From NCBI RefSeq assembly GCF_018304965.1, contig NZ_JAGQED010000004.1, forward strand, positions 62,001 to 126,000: a stretch of 64,000 nucleotides of DNA. Reading direction: 5' to 3'. The stretch comes from Collimonas antrihumi. Lineage in GTDB: Bacteria; Pseudomonadota; Gammaproteobacteria; Burkholderiales; Burkholderiaceae_D. The position numbers and the translations under genes are program-made. Shown here in pieces: positions 8,571 through 17,674 of the stretch; within the stretch, counting starts at the first letter, position 1; every line of letters begins with the position of its first letter. Under the pieces are notes generated by a model. That model did not search any database. It was not told the origin of the DNA and worked only from the letters and a program-made list of their open reading frames with translations.

Positions 8571-9953
8571 TTATTTCTTTACTGCCTTATCCGTTTCTTT
8601 CGCCACCACCGGCCGTTCGGCCAGCTTGTGTTCCAGATAATGGATGTTGGTGCCGCCTTCAATGAAACGGGCGTCGATCATCAGCTCGCGATGCAGCTGG
8701 ATGTTGGTTTGTATGCCTTCCACTACCATTTCCGACAGAGCAATCTGCATCCGCTTGATAGCTTGCTCGCGGGTGGCGCCGTAAGAAATCACCTTGCCCA
8801 CCATCGAATCATAATGCGGCGGCACGAAATAGCCTGCATAGGCATGCGAATCAACCCGGATGCCAGGGCCGCCAGGTGCATGCCATGACAGGATTTTGCC
8901 AGGAGATGGCGTGAATTTGAACGGGTCTTCAGCGTTGATACGGCATTCGATCGCATGGCCGGAGAGCTGGATGTCGCGTTGACGGAAACGCAGCTTTTCG
9001 CCAGCCGCAATACGAATCTGTTCCTGCACGATATCGATACCGGTGATCATTTCGGTGATCGGGTGCTCAACCTGAACCCGGGTATTCATTTCGATGAAGT
9101 AGAACTCACCGTTTTCATACAGGAATTCAAAGGTGCCGGCACCGCGGTAATCCATCTTGCGGCAAGCTTCGGCACAACGATCGCCGATTTTTTCGATGAT
9201 CTTGCGCGGAATGCCTGGCGCCGGCGCTTCTTCGATGACCTTCTGGTGGCGGCGTTGCATCGAGCAATCGCGTTCGCCCAGCCAGACGGCGTTCTTGAAC
9301 TGGTCGGCGAGGATCTGGATTTCCACGTGGCGCGGATTTTCCAGATACTTCTCCATATACACTTCCGGATTGCCGAACGCGGCTCCGGCTTCGGTCTTGG
9401 TCATAACGACTGCGTTGGCCAGCGCCGCTTCGGTGTGCACCACGCGCATGCCGCGTCCGCCACCGCCGCCGGCCGCCTTGATGATGACCGGATAGCCGAT
9501 CTTGCGGGCAATCTTGACGATTTCCTTCGGATCGTCCGGCAACGCGCCTTCAGAGCCCGGAACACAAGGCACGCCGGCACGGATCATGGCTTGTTTGGCA
9601 GATACTTTATCGCCCATCAAGCGGATGTTCGCCGGCCGCGGGCCGATGAAGACAAAGCCTGATTGCTCGACGCGTTCAGCGAAATCGGCATTTTCGGACA
9701 AGAAGCCGTAGCCAGGGTGGATTGCCTCGGCATCGGTGACTTCTGCGGCGCTGATGATGGCCGGCATGTTGAGATAGCTCAGGCTGGACGGCGCAGGGCC
9801 GATACAGACCGATTCATCTGCCAGTTTCACATACTTGGCGTCACGATCAGCCTCGGAATGGACCATCACGGTTTTGATGCCCATCTCACGGCAGGCGCGT
9901 TGGATGCGCAAGGCGATTTCGCCGCGGTTGGCGATAAGGATTTTTTCAAACAT
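8571..9953 (-). CDS. accC: Acetyl-CoA carboxylase biotin carboxylase subunit (AccC)
   Basis: Carboxylates the biotin carried by AccB using ATP and bicarbonate, the first step of fatty-acid synthesis. The 460-residue ATP-grasp protein shows the N-terminal preATP-grasp domain ([20 protein letters not shown]), the glycine-rich ATP lid ([14 protein letters not shown]), the catalytic [18 protein letters not shown] segment and the C-terminal biotin carboxylase domain. It is slightly longer than the E. coli enzyme because of a charged C-terminal tail. It follows accB on the same strand; the 201-base gap between them shows no other gene. Confidence 0.97.
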   Translation of the reverse strand: MFEKILIANRGEIALRIQRACREMGIKTVMVHSEADRDAKYVKLADESVCIGPAPSSLSYLNMPAIISAAEVTDAEAIHPGYGFLSENADFAERVEQSGFVFIGPRPANIRLMGDKVSAKQAMIRAGVPCVPGSEGALPDDPKEIVKIARKIGYPVIIKAAGGGGGRGMRVVHTEAALANAVVMTKTEAGAAFGNPEVYMEKYLENPRHVEIQILADQFKNAVWLGERDCSMQRRHQKVIEEAPAPGIPRKIIEKIGDRCAEACRKMDYRGAGTFEFLYENGEFYFIEMNTRVQVEHPITEMITGIDIVQEQIRIAAGEKLRFRQRDIQLSGHAIECRINAEDPFKFTPSPGKILSWHAPGGPGIRVDSHAYAGYFVPPHYDSMVGKVISYGATREQAIKRMQIALSEMVVEGIQTNIQLHRELMIDARFIEGGTNIHYLEHKLAERPVVAKETDKAVKK

Positions 9954-10169
9954 AGTAATTGGTATATGCGTCGCTAAAAGTTAAGCGTTATCAAGCATTG
10001 GGTTGGTAACGCAGGGTAAGCAGGCCCCGCGTGAAGGCGGGAGAAAGCGAAAGACGGCGCTGCATTACGCTGCATTAACAACCGGAACGGCGAGATCCGT
10101 ATGACGCGGATGCCGCCGTGCAGACTACTGGGTTGAGCTGTATCAGCCAATAAATAATTAGCCGATAAA

Positions 10170-10628
10170 TTAGCCAATAATAAACAGTGGCTGGCCGAAT
10201 TCGACCGGTTGGCCGTTTTCCACCAGGATCTTCTTCACTACGCCAGAAGCATCGGCTTCGATTTCATTCAGCAATTTCATTGCTTCGATGATGCACAGGG
10301 TGCCGCCTTCTTTGACTTCCGAACCGACTTCGACAAACGCCGGCGAGCCGGGAGCCGATGAACGGTAGAAGGTGCCAACCATTGGCGATTTGACAACGTG
10401 GCCTTCCGACACCGGTTCCACCGGTGCTGCGACGGCCACTGGCACCGGCGCTGCAACCTGGTATTGGGCCGGGTGTTGTTGTTGCGGTTGCATCATGACA
10501 ACCTGGTTTTGCTGGGATGCAGACGACTTGACGATACGGACCTTGCTTTCGCCTTCGGTCACTTCAAGCTCTTCGATGTCTGACTCCGCGACCAGGTCGA
10601 TCAGCGTTTTGAGTTTTCTCAAATCCAT
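10170..10628 (-). CDS. accB: Biotin carboxyl carrier protein (AccB)
   Basis: The biotinylated swinging-arm subunit of acetyl-CoA carboxylase, 152 residues. The start is placed at the ATG at 10628, with GAAGGA just upstream (10635-10640); a TTG two codons earlier is less likely. The N-terminal helix ([20 protein letters not shown]) is followed by a Gln/Pro/Ala-rich linker and the biotinyl domain. The domain has the site EAMKLLNEI, with Lys118 as the expected biotinylation residue, and the thumb-region motif [13 protein letters not shown]. The order aroQ-accB-accC is conserved in betaproteobacteria. Confidence 0.97.
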   Translation of the reverse strand: MDLRKLKTLIDLVAESDIEELEVTEGESKVRIVKSSASQQNQVVMMQPQQQHPAQYQVAAPVPVAVAAPVEPVSEGHVVKSPMVGTFYRSSAPGSPAFVEVGSEVKEGGTLCIIEAMKLLNEIEADASGVVKKILVENGQPVEFGQPLFIIG

Positions 10629-10737
10629 ATGCAATCCTTCAGAATATATTAATGAAAAGCTATTTTCGTTTTTTTGACAGACAGCTCAGCGCAGTTGCAA
10701 GGAATCAGCAAAGACTCCGTAGCGACTGGGCTATCAA

Positions 10738-11175
10738 CTAGAGTTTCTTAATGGCAAAATCAACTGCGGCGCGATAACCGTCCACGCCCAAACCGCAAAT
10801 GACACCCACCGCGACTTCCGATAAATAGGAATGATGTCGAAATGCTTCTCGCTGGTGGATGTTCGAGATGTGGACTTCGACAAAACGGATTGCTACTCCC
10901 GTCAGTGCGTCGCGCAAGGCTACGCTGGTATGCGTAAGCCCACCGGGGTTGATCACAATAGCGTCGACGCCTTCTGTTTTGGCCGCATGGATGCGGTCTA
11001 TCAGTGCGCCTTCGTGATTGCTTTGGAAGTGCTCAAGCCGAGCCCCGGCAGCAGTTGCCTGGACCCGTGCTGCTTGCTCGACGTCACTCAGCGTGGTCGA
11101 GCCGTAGACTTCTGGCTCTCTTGTACCCAGTAAATTCAGGTTGGGTCCGTTGAGTAGAAGTATATTTTTTGCCAT
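10738..11175 (-). CDS. aroQ: Type II 3-dehydroquinate dehydratase (AroQ)
   Basis: Dehydrates 3-dehydroquinate in the shikimate pathway. The 145-residue protein has the flavodoxin-like type II fold signature: [20 protein letters not shown] with catalytic Tyr24, [16 protein letters not shown], and [17 protein letters not shown] containing the catalytic histidine. It sits directly upstream of accB, separated by 109 bases. The 129 bases between it and the upstream tlpA-like gene show no clear terminator, so readthrough is possible. Confidence 0.96.
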   Translation of the reverse strand: MAKNILLLNGPNLNLLGTREPEVYGSTTLSDVEQAARVQATAAGARLEHFQSNHEGALIDRIHAAKTEGVDAIVINPGGLTHTSVALRDALTGVAIRFVEVHISNIHQREAFRHHSYLSEVAVGVICGLGVDGYRAAVDFAIKKL

Positions 11176-11304
11176 GGAGATGGCGCTCCGTTTGACGATG
11201 ATGGCCGCATTTTGCCGTCAAATGACGTTGACTGGCAAGGGGAAATTTGTTTCTGTTAAATTTCAGCGGGGCAATGTTAATTATTTTTCCCGAGGGTGCC
11301 AAGG

Positions 11305-11826
11305 CTACAGCAATCCCAGATCTTGTCGTAATTCGTCAAATTTAATGCTGCCCAGGTACATTTTTTTTACCTGGCCATCACGGCCTATCAAGACGGTAAA
11401 GGGCAGGCCGCCGCTCTGGTTGCCGAACTGCCGCAGCAGTGCAGTAGCGCCAGTGCCGGCTACATACAAGGGGTAAGAGATTTTGTATTTTTCTGCAAAT
11501 TTAGCGATGTTATCTGCGGAATCGATACCGATGCCGACGATTTGAATATTCTTGGCCGCTATCTCGGTTTGCAGCGCATTCAGTTCCGGCATCTCTTCCA
11601 CACATGGCGCACACCAGGTCGCCCAGAAATTGACGACCAGGGGTTTGCCCTTCCATTGCGACAATGCACTGGCCTTGCCGCTGGCGTCGGGCATTTCCTG
11701 GGCGAGCAGATTGGCTACCGCCACGCTTTCCGGGGATGCCGGCGTATGGCGTTGTACGCCAAAATAAATGCCGATCGCGCAAAATAGAATGGCAATCGGC
11801 ACAAATATCAATATATTTCTTTTCAT
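11305..11826 (-). CDS. TlpA-family membrane-anchored thioredoxin-like protein
   Basis: A periplasmic thiol-disulfide oxidoreductase of 173 residues. An N-terminal signal anchor (about residues 5-22, ILIFVPIAILFCAIGIYF) precedes a thioredoxin fold with FWATWCAPCVEEMPEL, whose CxxC pair is Cys72 and Cys75, and the cis-proline loop GLPFTVLIGRDG. TlpA/ResA-like proteins reduce disulfides in cytochrome c or oxidase maturation; the partner here is unknown. Its ATG overlaps the TAA of the upstream gene (TAATG), so translation is probably coupled. Confidence 0.85.
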   Translation of the reverse strand: MKRNILIFVPIAILFCAIGIYFGVQRHTPASPESVAVANLLAQEMPDASGKASALSQWKGKPLVVNFWATWCAPCVEEMPELNALQTEIAAKNIQIVGIGIDSADNIAKFAEKYKISYPLYVAGTGATALLRQFGNQSGGLPFTVLIGRDGQVKKMYLGSIKFDELRQDLGLL

Positions 11827-12479
11827 TAATCTTCTTTTTGATTGTCTTCTTGATTGATCAGGGCAAGTACCGCATTGAGATCGGCCCGCTCGGCCCGTTT
11901 ACCGGATGCGGCCCTGATACTACCGCGCAAATCGTCCGTTTCATATAGCGTCAGATGCAGCCCCTCTTTTTTATACATGAAACTCACAGTTTCCACCGGA
12001 TCGTTATTACCGCCGGTTTTAAGGGGAGGGCTGGTTGACAGCTCAAATTGTACATTCTTATTAAAAAGGAAAATTTCCACGTCTTTGGGGCTGTCGACAA
12101 ACAGATGTATATAGATGTCCGAGTGTTCCCCGGCGGTGCCGTTGAGGACTGCGCCCGTAAGATAAGGCTTAAATTGAGTCAGCTCACCCATGATTTCGGC
12201 GGCGATCCGGCGCAAATGCAAGAGTCGCGCCGGTTGGGTGTCGGCAAAGAACAGTTCGTTATATGTACGCACTTCGTCTTCGATCTGGGCGTTATCAGGC
12301 AGGAATTCACCACGGATTTTACCGCCGCCTCGTTTGCTGCCGACGCATAGTTCCACCGCTTTGCGCTTCGCAGTGCCATAGTCGGCGCCGTCTTCGGCAA
12401 TCATGCGGGCTGCTGCCGCGGCAATTTCCGCGCGCAGCTGTTCTAGTTCAGGTGAGAGATTGGATGTCATGACAGGCAT
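11826..12479 (-). CDS. Uncharacterised protein with degenerate nucleotidyltransferase-like motif
   Basis: I do not recognise a characterised family. The protein has about 217 residues from the ATG at 12479; an ATG at 12470 is equally possible, while the TTG at 12551 is unlikely. The N-terminal third is a helical, charged segment (ELEQLRAEIAAAAARMIAED). The middle part contains GAVLNGTAGEHSDIYIHLFV followed by DSPKDVEIFLF, which resembles a minimal nucleotidyltransferase GS...DxD...D pattern in which the second Asp is Tyr. The C terminus is acidic. It is translationally coupled to the tlpA-like gene and divergent from mpl. A nucleotidyltransferase-like fold with altered or lost activity is inference. 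Confidence 0.6.
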   Translation of the reverse strand: MPVMTSNLSPELEQLRAEIAAAAARMIAEDGADYGTAKRKAVELCVGSKRGGGKIRGEFLPDNAQIEDEVRTYNELFFADTQPARLLHLRRIAAEIMGELTQFKPYLTGAVLNGTAGEHSDIYIHLFVDSPKDVEIFLFNKNVQFELSTSPPLKTGGNNDPVETVSFMYKKEGLHLTLYETDDLRGSIRAASGKRAERADLNAVLALINQEDNQKED

Positions 12480-12700
12480 GATAAAACGATTTGACGGCAC
12501 CCGTCTTGCTGCCCGACGAATATGTAATTGAATAAGCAACTGAATTTGCAACTAACGCGGCTAAGCAGAATCTGACACTACTTGCCGGTTTTCGGTATTC
12601 CATTTCCTGCGTTTCACTTTTTCCAAGCGCTGTTACCGGGTGCGGCGGCCGCTCAGGTAAAATCACGGTATTCCTCTTTTCTGCATAGTGAAATTCTAGA

Positions 12701-14119
12701 ATGCATATTCATATCCTTGGTATCTGCGGCACCTTTATGGGTGGTTTGGCGGTGCTGGCCAAACAGGCCGGACATAAAGTCACCGGCTGCGATGCCAATG
12801 TGTACCCGCCGATGAGCACCCAGCTCGAGGAGCAGGGAATTACTCTGATTCAAGGCTTCGGTGTTGAACAAACCGCTTTACAGCCGGATTTGTACGTAAT
12901 CGGCAATGTTGTGGTGCGTGGCAATCCGCTGATGGAAGAAATCCTGAATCGCGGCTTGCCTTATATCTCGGGTCCGCAATGGATCGGCGAGCATATTTTG
13001 CGCGACAAGTGGGTACTGGCGGTGGCCGGCACCCACGGCAAGACCACTACTTCGGCGATGCTGGCCTGGATCCTGGAAGACGCCGGCTACGATCCGGGTT
13101 TTCTGATTGGCGGCGTGCCGATGAATTTTGGCATATCGGCGCGTTTGTCGGGTAAGGCCGGCGCAGGGACTAACGCAGCGCCGTCGTCATTCTTTGTCAT
13201 CGAAGCCGATGAGTACGACACGGCATTTTTCGATAAGCGCAGTAAATTCGTCCATTACCACGCCAAGACCGCAATTCTGAATAACCTCGAATACGATCAT
13301 GCCGACATCTTTCCCGATCTGGCTGCGATCGAAACGCAATTTCATCACTTGGTCCGCACCATCCCCGGCGTCGGCCGGCTGATCGTCAATCGCCGCGAAC
13401 CGGCATTGCAACGCGTGCTGGACCGCGGTTGCTGGAGCGAAAAGGAATTTTTCGGCGGCGATCACGATCAGCAGGGCTGGTCGCTGCACACCCAAGACAA
13501 TGGTCACTTTGAAGTAGGCTTCAATGGCGAACCGCAGGGTACGGTGCAGTGGGAGTTGAGCGGCGAGCATAACCGCATGAATGCCCTGGCCGCAATTGCC
13601 GCCGCCCGCCACGTCGGCGTGCCGCCGGCACAGGCCATCGACACCTTGTCCCGCTTTGAAAATGTTAAACGGCGCATGGAATTGCGCGGCAGCGTCCGCC
13701 AGATTGCGGTGTACGACGATTTTGCCCACCATCCAACCGCAATCGCCACCACGGTCGCCGGTTTGCGCAAGAAAGTAGGCGCGGCACGGATTCTGGCGGT
13801 GCTGGAGCCACGCTCGAACACCATGAAACTGGGCGCCATGAAAGAAGCACTGCCGGGCAGCCTGAGCGAGGCCGACCTGGTGTTCGGCTATGGCACCAAG
13901 GGTACCGGCAAGGATGCGCTGGACTGGGACCTGGCAGCTGCGCTGCAGCCACTTGGCAGCAAAGCGAGTACTTACGACCAGCTCGACCAACTGGTGGCGG
14001 CGATAGTAAAGGCGGCCGAACCGGGTGATCAGGTACTGGTGATGAGCAACGGCGGTTTTGGCGGCGTCCACCAAAAGATCCTGACTGCACTTTCTTTACC
14101 ATTGCCGGAATTGCAATGA
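12701..14119 (+). CDS. mpl: UDP-N-acetylmuramate:L-alanyl-gamma-D-glutamyl-meso-DAP ligase (Mpl)
   Basis: Recycles murein tripeptide by joining it to UDP-MurNAc in an ATP-dependent reaction. The 472-residue Mur-ligase-family protein shows the N-terminal Rossmann segment (HIHILGICGTFMGGLAVLA), the ATP-binding motif GTHGKTTT (Gly110-Lys114 region), the central EADEYDTAFFDKRSKFVHY motif typical of Mpl, and the C-terminal ligase domain with VYDDFAHHPTAI. The stop codon overlaps the next gene (ATGA). It is the first gene of the rightward run mpl-yqiA-ubiC. Confidence 0.95.
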   Translation: MHIHILGICGTFMGGLAVLAKQAGHKVTGCDANVYPPMSTQLEEQGITLIQGFGVEQTALQPDLYVIGNVVVRGNPLMEEILNRGLPYISGPQWIGEHILRDKWVLAVAGTHGKTTTSAMLAWILEDAGYDPGFLIGGVPMNFGISARLSGKAGAGTNAAPSSFFVIEADEYDTAFFDKRSKFVHYHAKTAILNNLEYDHADIFPDLAAIETQFHHLVRTIPGVGRLIVNRREPALQRVLDRGCWSEKEFFGGDHDQQGWSLHTQDNGHFEVGFNGEPQGTVQWELSGEHNRMNALAAIAAARHVGVPPAQAIDTLSRFENVKRRMELRGSVRQIAVYDDFAHHPTAIATTVAGLRKKVGAARILAVLEPRSNTMKLGAMKEALPGSLSEADLVFGYGTKGTGKDALDWDLAAALQPLGSKASTYDQLDQLVAAIVKAAEPGDQVLVMSNGGFGGVHQKILTALSLPLPELQ

Positions 14120-14712
14120 TCTTGTATCTGCACGGCTTTCGCTCTTCGCCGCAATCGTTCAAGGCTCGTCTGCTAGGCGAACGCATGCAGCAGTCGGGGC
14201 GATCTGCCGAATACCTTTGCCCACAGCTGCCTGCCTCGCCCGCTGCCGCGATAGCGATGGCGCGTGACTGCATCCAGACTTGCGATCCAGCCGACCTGAC
14301 CCTGATAGGTTCCTCGCTGGGCGGCTTCTACGCCACCTGGCTGGCTGAGCAGATTGGCTGCCGTGCGGTGTTGCTGAATCCGGCAGTCAAGCCGCCGCGC
14401 GACCTGGAAAAATATGTCGGCGTCAGCACGCAATATCATTCCGATGAGCCATTTGAGTTCAAACGCAAGTACATCGACGAATTGCAGGCTTTGCAGATCG
14501 AACAGATTACACGGCCGGAGCGTTATTTCCTGATTGCCGCCACCGGTGACGAAGTGCTGGACTGGCAAGAAATGGTCGGCCATTACCCGCAAGCGAGACA
14601 GCAGGTGATACAAGGCAGCGATCATGGCATCAGCGAATTTGCCGAGTATGCCGATACGGTGCTGGCATTTTGCGGGATTGCAATCGATCCCGCATCGACG
14701 GCGAGGGCCTGA
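14116..14712 (+). CDS. YqiA/YcfP-family alpha/beta-hydrolase (esterase)
   Basis: A small cytoplasmic alpha/beta-hydrolase of 198 residues. It opens with ILYLHGFRSSPQSFKA, the oxyanion-loop pattern of the YqiA family. It has the nucleophile elbow LIGSSLGGFYA (Ser in GSSLGG), an acidic residue in ATGDEVLDWQ and a C-terminal histidine in GSDHGISEF that complete a plausible catalytic triad. E. coli YqiA is an esterase on short acyl substrates; the physiological target here is unknown. It overlaps mpl by four bases and its TGA overlaps the ubiC start (TGATG), indicating tight coupling. Confidence 0.85.
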   Translation: MILYLHGFRSSPQSFKARLLGERMQQSGRSAEYLCPQLPASPAAAIAMARDCIQTCDPADLTLIGSSLGGFYATWLAEQIGCRAVLLNPAVKPPRDLEKYVGVSTQYHSDEPFEFKRKYIDELQALQIEQITRPERYFLIAATGDEVLDWQEMVGHYPQARQQVIQGSDHGISEFAEYADTVLAFCGIAIDPASTARA

Positions 14713-15374
14713 TGTCACGTTCCCGTACCCATGCCCAATGGCATGATCACGCCAACGGCGTCGATCCTTCCGATAATTTGCGCGATTGGCTGACCGATCG
14801 GGTCTCGCTGACCTATAAGCTGATGGCGCATTGCCAGCAGTTCCGGGTCCAGCGCCTGCGCCAGCAGCGCGCCATGTGTCTGGCTGAGGAATGGCAGTCG
14901 ATCGGCTTGCCGCGCCGTCTTCAGGTACAGGAGCGGGATGTCTTGCTACGTTGCGACGACCGTCCCATGGTGTTGGGGCACACAGTGCTGGCACTCGACG
15001 CGACGACTACGGAATGGCCTTTTTTCGGTTCCCTCGGTGAGCGCTCACTCGGCACCACGTTGTTTGGCGATCCGCTGGTGCAGCGTGGACAGCTGCAATT
15101 TGCCCGCCTGTACGGCGATCATCCGTTGGTGCGGCGCATGTGCGTTGCCAGCGGCAAGGACAGTTTTCCTTATCCTTTATGGGCCAGGCGCTCGGCCTTC
15201 CGCCGCAAAACCGGCGTCATGCTGGTGACTGAAGTATTTTTTCCCGAGATCGAAGAGTTGCGGCGTGCGCGCCCGGACATAAAGGTGTTGTCTCCCGATT
15301 TTTCCATTGCCTCTGATCTGTCCCGGCATATCCATCCGGCTCATCAATTATTAACATTTGGCGCTGCAAGATAA
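14712..15374 (+). CDS. ubiC: Chorismate--pyruvate lyase (UbiC)
   Basis: Converts chorismate to 4-hydroxybenzoate and pyruvate, the entry to ubiquinone synthesis. The 220-residue protein aligns by eye with E. coli UbiC in DNLRDWLTDRVSLTYKL, the strand VLLRCDDRPMVLGHTVL, the LGTTLFGDPLVQRGQLQFA region, and WARRSAFRRKTGVMLVTEVF with its conserved Arg and Glu. The ATG at 14712 overlaps the previous stop codon; an upstream ATG at 14670 lies inside the esterase gene and is rejected. The N terminus is longer than in E. coli by roughly 20 residues. Confidence 0.85.
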   Translation: MSRSRTHAQWHDHANGVDPSDNLRDWLTDRVSLTYKLMAHCQQFRVQRLRQQRAMCLAEEWQSIGLPRRLQVQERDVLLRCDDRPMVLGHTVLALDATTTEWPFFGSLGERSLGTTLFGDPLVQRGQLQFARLYGDHPLVRRMCVASGKDSFPYPLWARRSAFRRKTGVMLVTEVFFPEIEELRRARPDIKVLSPDFSIASDLSRHIHPAHQLLTFGAAR

Positions 15375-15434
15375 ACACAATAAGCACAAAGTGCTGGCAG
15401 CGGTATCATCAGAAATCCACACGTAAAGCATGCA

Positions 15435-17504
15435 ATGAATCTATTTTTTGAAGAGTCCGGCGACTTTAAAGCAGGTGTCGTACTGTCGCAGCAAGGCGAG
15501 GCCTATCAGGTCGAACTGCAGTCGGGCAAGCGCAGCAAGGTCAAGTCCAAGGACGTGTTGTTGCAATTCACCACGCCGACACCGCAGCAATTGTTGGAAG
15601 ACGCGCAACAAATCGCGCAACAGATCGAACTCGATTTTCTGTGGGAAGTCGCGGGCCAGGAAGAGTTCGGATTCGCCGAACTGGGCGCGGAATATTTTGG
15701 CCATGCACCGCTGCCGACGGAAGCTGCGGGTTTGTTGTTAAGCCTGCACACAGCGCCGATTTATTTTTACAAGAAGGGTAAGGGCCGTTACAAGGCGGCG
15801 CCGGAAGCCTCGCTGAAAGCAGCCCAGGCCGGCATCGAAAAGAAAAGACAGCAAGCCTTGGTCCAGGCCGAATACGTTGAGCAACTGAAGGCCGGGCAAT
15901 TGCCTGATGTGATGAAGCCGCTGGCGCTGCAGCTCTTGTTCAAGCCTGACAAGAACAGCCTCGAATATAAGGCGCTGGAGGCCGCTTGCAACGAATTGCA
16001 GACTTCACCGCAACGTCTGATGCTGACGGTCGGCGGCATCGCCTCGCCGAAGGAATTGCATCTCTCCAAATTCCTGCTGGAATTTTTCCCGAAAGGTTCT
16101 GGATTTCCCAAGATCGCGATTCCTGCGGTGGCGGACCTGCCGCTGGCGCCGGTGCAAGCATTTTCTATCGACGATGTGACCACGACTGAAATCGACGATG
16201 CCTTGTCGGTGCAGACGCTGGCGGACGGCAAAGTGCGGATCGGGATTCATATCGCCGCGCCGGGTCTGGGTATCAAGCGCGGCGATGCGTTGGACGCGAT
16301 CGCACGCCAGCGCATGTCGACCGTGTATATGCCGGGCGACAAGATCACCATGTTGCCGGACGAATTGGTAGAAGCGTTCACCTTGGCCGAAGGAAAAAAC
16401 TGCCCGGCGCTGTCGCTGTACGCCACGCTTGATCCTGCCGACTGGAGTGTGATCGGCACAGAAACCAAGGCTGAGCTGGTGCCGATTTCAGCCAATCTGC
16501 GTCACAACACGCTCGACGAACTGGTGACTGAAGAAAATCTCGCCAACGATGCCGGCGACTATCCGCACAAGGCTGACATTGCCGTGTTGTGGAAATGGAT
16601 ACAGGTATTGGAGCAAGGCCGCATGGCCAAGCGTGAAAGTTTCGGCTTGCGGCCGGAGCAAAACAACCGGGTCGATTTCAACTTCTATGTAGAAGACGAC
16701 GTGGTCACCATCGCGCGCCGCAAGCGCGGTGCGCCGCTGGACAAGATCGTCGCCGAATTGATGATCTTTGCCAACAGCAGCTGGGGCAAGCTGATGTCCG
16801 ACCACGGCGTGCCGGGCATCTACCGTGCACAGGGCGGCGGCAGCGGCGGCTGGGCTGCCAAGATGCAGGTACGCATGGTCACCCACGCCGCGCCGCATCA
16901 AGGACTCGGGGTCGATCAATACGCCTGGAGCACTTCGCCCTTGCGTCGTTATACCGACCTGGTCAACCAGTGGCAGATCCTGGCCTGCGTCGAAGGTGGT
17001 GTCGCTGCGCCGTTGGTAGCGCCATTCAAACCGCGCGATGCCGATCTGTTTGCGATCGTCTCCGGTTTCGATGCTGCGTATTCTGGTTATGGCGATTTCC
17101 AGTCGAACATGGAACGCTATTGGTGCCTGCGCTGGCTGGGGCAGGAGCAAGCGCGCCAGGTCGAAGCGGCTGTGCTGAAAGATGAAATCCTGCGCCTGGC
17201 TGAGATTCCGTTGATCATCAAATTGCCAGGCATGCAACAGCTGGCGCGCGGAACCCAGGTCAAGCTGGATATTATCCGCTGGGACGAGGTCGATTTGACG
17301 GTCGAGGCACGCTTGCTGGAAGTCTGTGCAGCCCCAAGCGCCGATGCTGAACAGCAGGAGCCGGATGAGGATGAAATTTCGGAAGAGCTGGATGCTGCAA
17401 TGGATATGCCGCATGAGGTGGTTGAAGCGCCTTTGGCGGATCAACCGGGTGAGGGCGCACCGGTCCCGGAAGGCGAGCCGGTGGTTGATACGAAGAGCCT
17501 GTAG
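15435..17504 (+). CDS. RNase II/VacB-family 3'-5' exoribonuclease
   Basis: A processive 3'-5' exoribonuclease of 689 residues. An N-terminal small beta-domain (GDFKAGVVLSQQGEAYQVEL) is followed by a helical segment and the central RNB catalytic domain. The Mg-binding cluster reads SIDDVTTTEIDDALSV: Asp246, Asp254 and Asp255 are kept, while the position equivalent to Asp207 of E. coli RNase II is Glu252. Further RNB signatures are HIAAPGLGIKRGDALD, VYMPGDKITMLPDEL and SPLRRYTDLVNQWQI. The tail after about residue 635 is acidic and low complexity. The TAG stop codon lies inside a REP arm (17501-17530), so the repeat may have reset the C terminus. It is not a canonical RNase R because no S1/KH-rich basic tail is seen. 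Confidence 0.9.
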   Translation: MNLFFEESGDFKAGVVLSQQGEAYQVELQSGKRSKVKSKDVLLQFTTPTPQQLLEDAQQIAQQIELDFLWEVAGQEEFGFAELGAEYFGHAPLPTEAAGLLLSLHTAPIYFYKKGKGRYKAAPEASLKAAQAGIEKKRQQALVQAEYVEQLKAGQLPDVMKPLALQLLFKPDKNSLEYKALEAACNELQTSPQRLMLTVGGIASPKELHLSKFLLEFFPKGSGFPKIAIPAVADLPLAPVQAFSIDDVTTTEIDDALSVQTLADGKVRIGIHIAAPGLGIKRGDALDAIARQRMSTVYMPGDKITMLPDELVEAFTLAEGKNCPALSLYATLDPADWSVIGTETKAELVPISANLRHNTLDELVTEENLANDAGDYPHKADIAVLWKWIQVLEQGRMAKRESFGLRPEQNNRVDFNFYVEDDVVTIARRKRGAPLDKIVAELMIFANSSWGKLMSDHGVPGIYRAQGGGSGGWAAKMQVRMVTHAAPHQGLGVDQYAWSTSPLRRYTDLVNQWQILACVEGGVAAPLVAPFKPRDADLFAIVSGFDAAYSGYGDFQSNMERYWCLRWLGQEQARQVEAAVLKDEILRLAEIPLIIKLPGMQQLARGTQVKLDIIRWDEVDLTVEARLLEVCAAPSADAEQQEPDEDEISEELDAAMDMPHEVVEAPLADQPGEGAPVPEGEPVVDTKSL

Positions 17505-17584
17505 GGTGGGCAGGTTTTTTTGCCCACGCGTTAGCGACGCAGGTGATGTCGAGTTCACGCGTGGGCACGATGTGCCTACCCTAC
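17501..17584. repeat. REP family 1 doublet
   Basis: The outer arms GTAGGGTGGGCA (17501-17512) and TGCCTACCCTAC (17573-17584) are inverted, with the inner pair TGCCCACGCG (17521-17530) and CGCGTGGGCA (17558-17567). It lies at the end of the RNase II-family gene and supplies its TAG stop codon. The whole can fold as a long hairpin. Confidence 0.85.
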
Positions 17585-17674
17585 GGATAAGCGCAGAAAG
17601 CAACGGTAAATTTCCCGTAGGCATCTCGCTTTGTCGTAGAATCCCTCTCTTTTATAGCGACTTTTAGCTCACGC

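Noticed and set aside
9954-10169. Small minus-strand frame between accB and accC
   Set aside because: The 67-codon frame at 9974-10177 overlaps accB, has no ribosome-binding site and no family similarity that I recognise.
13187-14074. 295-codon antisense frame across mpl
   Set aside because: It lies opposite an intact Mur ligase, has low-complexity GC-driven composition and no family motif or ribosome-binding site.
16488-17624. 378-codon antisense frame across the RNase II-family gene
   Set aside because: It mirrors the third-position GC of the real gene and shows no recognisable protein motifs.
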